From Cytophagales bacterium (GTDB lineage Bacteria > Bacteroidota > Bacteroidia > Cytophagales > UBA9547): a DNA stretch of 6,770 bases. The stretch lies in contig JAAFJZ010000132.1 of NCBI GenBank assembly GCA_013298205.1, positions 1-6,770 of the forward strand, read 5' to 3'. Shown piece after piece: positions 6,528-6,770 of this stretch. The translations under genes were made by a program, and so were the position numbers. Each line of letters begins with the position of its first letter. The stretch's first letter is position 1. The notes beneath the pieces are model-generated. The model searched no databases. It was not told the origin of the DNA and saw nothing but the letters and a program-made list of their open reading frames with translations.

Positions 6528-6551
6528 ACATTGGTAGTAATTACATTGGTA
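6528..6551. repeat. 9-bp direct repeat in the spacer before the right-edge gene
   Basis: ACATTGGTA occurs at 6528-6536 and again at 6543-6551, a 15-bp period. The pair lies about 37-60 bp upstream of the candidate -7 box of the gene at 6617, where an activator or repressor could bind. A chance repeat of this size somewhere in an AT-rich 6.8-kb window is not unlikely, so the evidence is thin. Confidence 0.3.
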
Positions 6552-6587
6552 TTTCAATTAAAATTTTTCATTTTTTTAGATTTTAAG

Positions 6588-6595
6588 TATATTTG
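6588..6595 (+). promoter_or_regulatory. Candidate -7 promoter box of the right-edge gene
   Basis: TATATTTG matches TAnnTTTG exactly and lies 21 bp before the ATG at 6617, giving a short leader as is usual in Bacteroidota. No TTG is found at the expected -33 distance; the nearest (6546-6548) is too far upstream. The rest of the 6378-6616 spacer is very AT-rich and shows no gene. Confidence 0.45.
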
Positions 6596-6616
6596 AGTTA
6601 AATAAATTTATAAGCC

Positions 6617-6770
6617 ATGCAACACTTGCTGCTCACGGTATCTGATACTGTAAATATAGCTACTCTTCAAGCTTCTTTGCTTAAAAACAAAGGCATAGAA
6701 CGGATAGACCAAATAGAAACTCCAGCTACCATAGAACCCGATTGGAAAGATCGCCTCCACCTGCCAGGAC
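6617..6770 (+). CDS. Small protein of unknown function, possibly antitoxin-like, cut by the window edge
   Basis: The frame is open from ATG at 6617 to the window end, with 51 complete codons and no stop. I do not recognise the family with certainty. The N-terminus reads as beta-alpha-beta: strand HLLLTVSD (3-10), an amphipathic helix NIATLQASLLKNKG (13-26), then strand IERIDQI (27-33). It is followed by a Pro-rich linker and W-K-D-R-L-x-L-P-G at 43-51. Small Bacteroidota and cyanobacterial proteins with this layout are often antitoxin halves of type II toxin-antitoxin pairs, with the toxin gene just downstream; this is a resemblance in layout only. Base composition differs from its surroundings (67 G+C of 154, 43.5%), with Leu codons CTG/CTC that are rare in the neighbouring genes. 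That hints at a different origin. A TAnnTTTG box upstream supports a real transcript start. Confidence 0.55.
   Translation, partial: MQHLLLTVSDTVNIATLQASLLKNKGIERIDQIETPATIEPDWKDRLHLPG

Noticed and set aside
1..6770. tRNA, rRNA, CRISPR array, insertion sequence or riboswitch
   Set aside because: No cloverleaf-like GC-rich stretch, regular spacer-repeat series, transposase frame with terminal inverted repeats, or recognisable aptamer core was seen on either strand.

Overview
The window is very AT-rich, with A-rich gene leaders, few Shine-Dalgarno sites, and boxes of the type TAnnTTTG in front of several genes. It encodes a type IX secretion (T9SS) cargo protein with a gliding-motility-type C-terminal domain and a YtxJ-type bacilliredoxin. 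Together these point to the phylum Bacteroidota, most likely a Cytophagales-like environmental lineage. That placement is inference from gene content and composition; there is no rRNA or other marker to fix it.

Layout. On the minus strand, positions 1-1830 hold two envelope or export genes in one apparent operon. A predicted outer-membrane beta-barrel protein (1830 down to 826) comes first, followed 34 bp later by an exported TPR-repeat protein (791 down to 1, running off the left edge). A 280-bp divergent intergenic region (1831-2110) separates this operon from a plus-strand Hsp20 small heat-shock chaperone (2111-2542). That region contains an imperfect 41-bp tandem duplication and an 8-bp inverted repeat. 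A strong hairpin terminator (about 2600-2643) isolates the hsp20 transcript.

The plus strand then carries a tightly packed series: ytxJ (2740-3075), a 634-residue T9SS cargo protein with PKD-like and Fn3-like domains (3096-5000), a YbaB/EbfC nucleoid-associated protein (5032-5364) and a GT2 glycosyltransferase (5370-6377). The gaps are 20, 31 and 5 bp. A TAnnTTTG box inside the 31-bp gap suggests that ybaB and the glycosyltransferase may have their own promoter. After a very AT-rich spacer (6378-6616), a new reading frame starts at 6617 and runs off the right edge. Its base composition is clearly different (67 G+C in 154 bases, against roughly 30-38% in sampled neighbours), and its product looks like a small antitoxin-type protein.

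Taken together, the window looks like an ordinary chromosomal segment: a cell-envelope pair, a stress chaperone, a thiol-redox protein, a secreted adhesin-like protein, a DNA-binding housekeeping protein and a glycosyltransferase. I do not see a clear new system. The points most worth checking are the duplicated elements upstream of hsp20, the composition break at the right edge, and the conserved-looking pairings of genes of unknown role.
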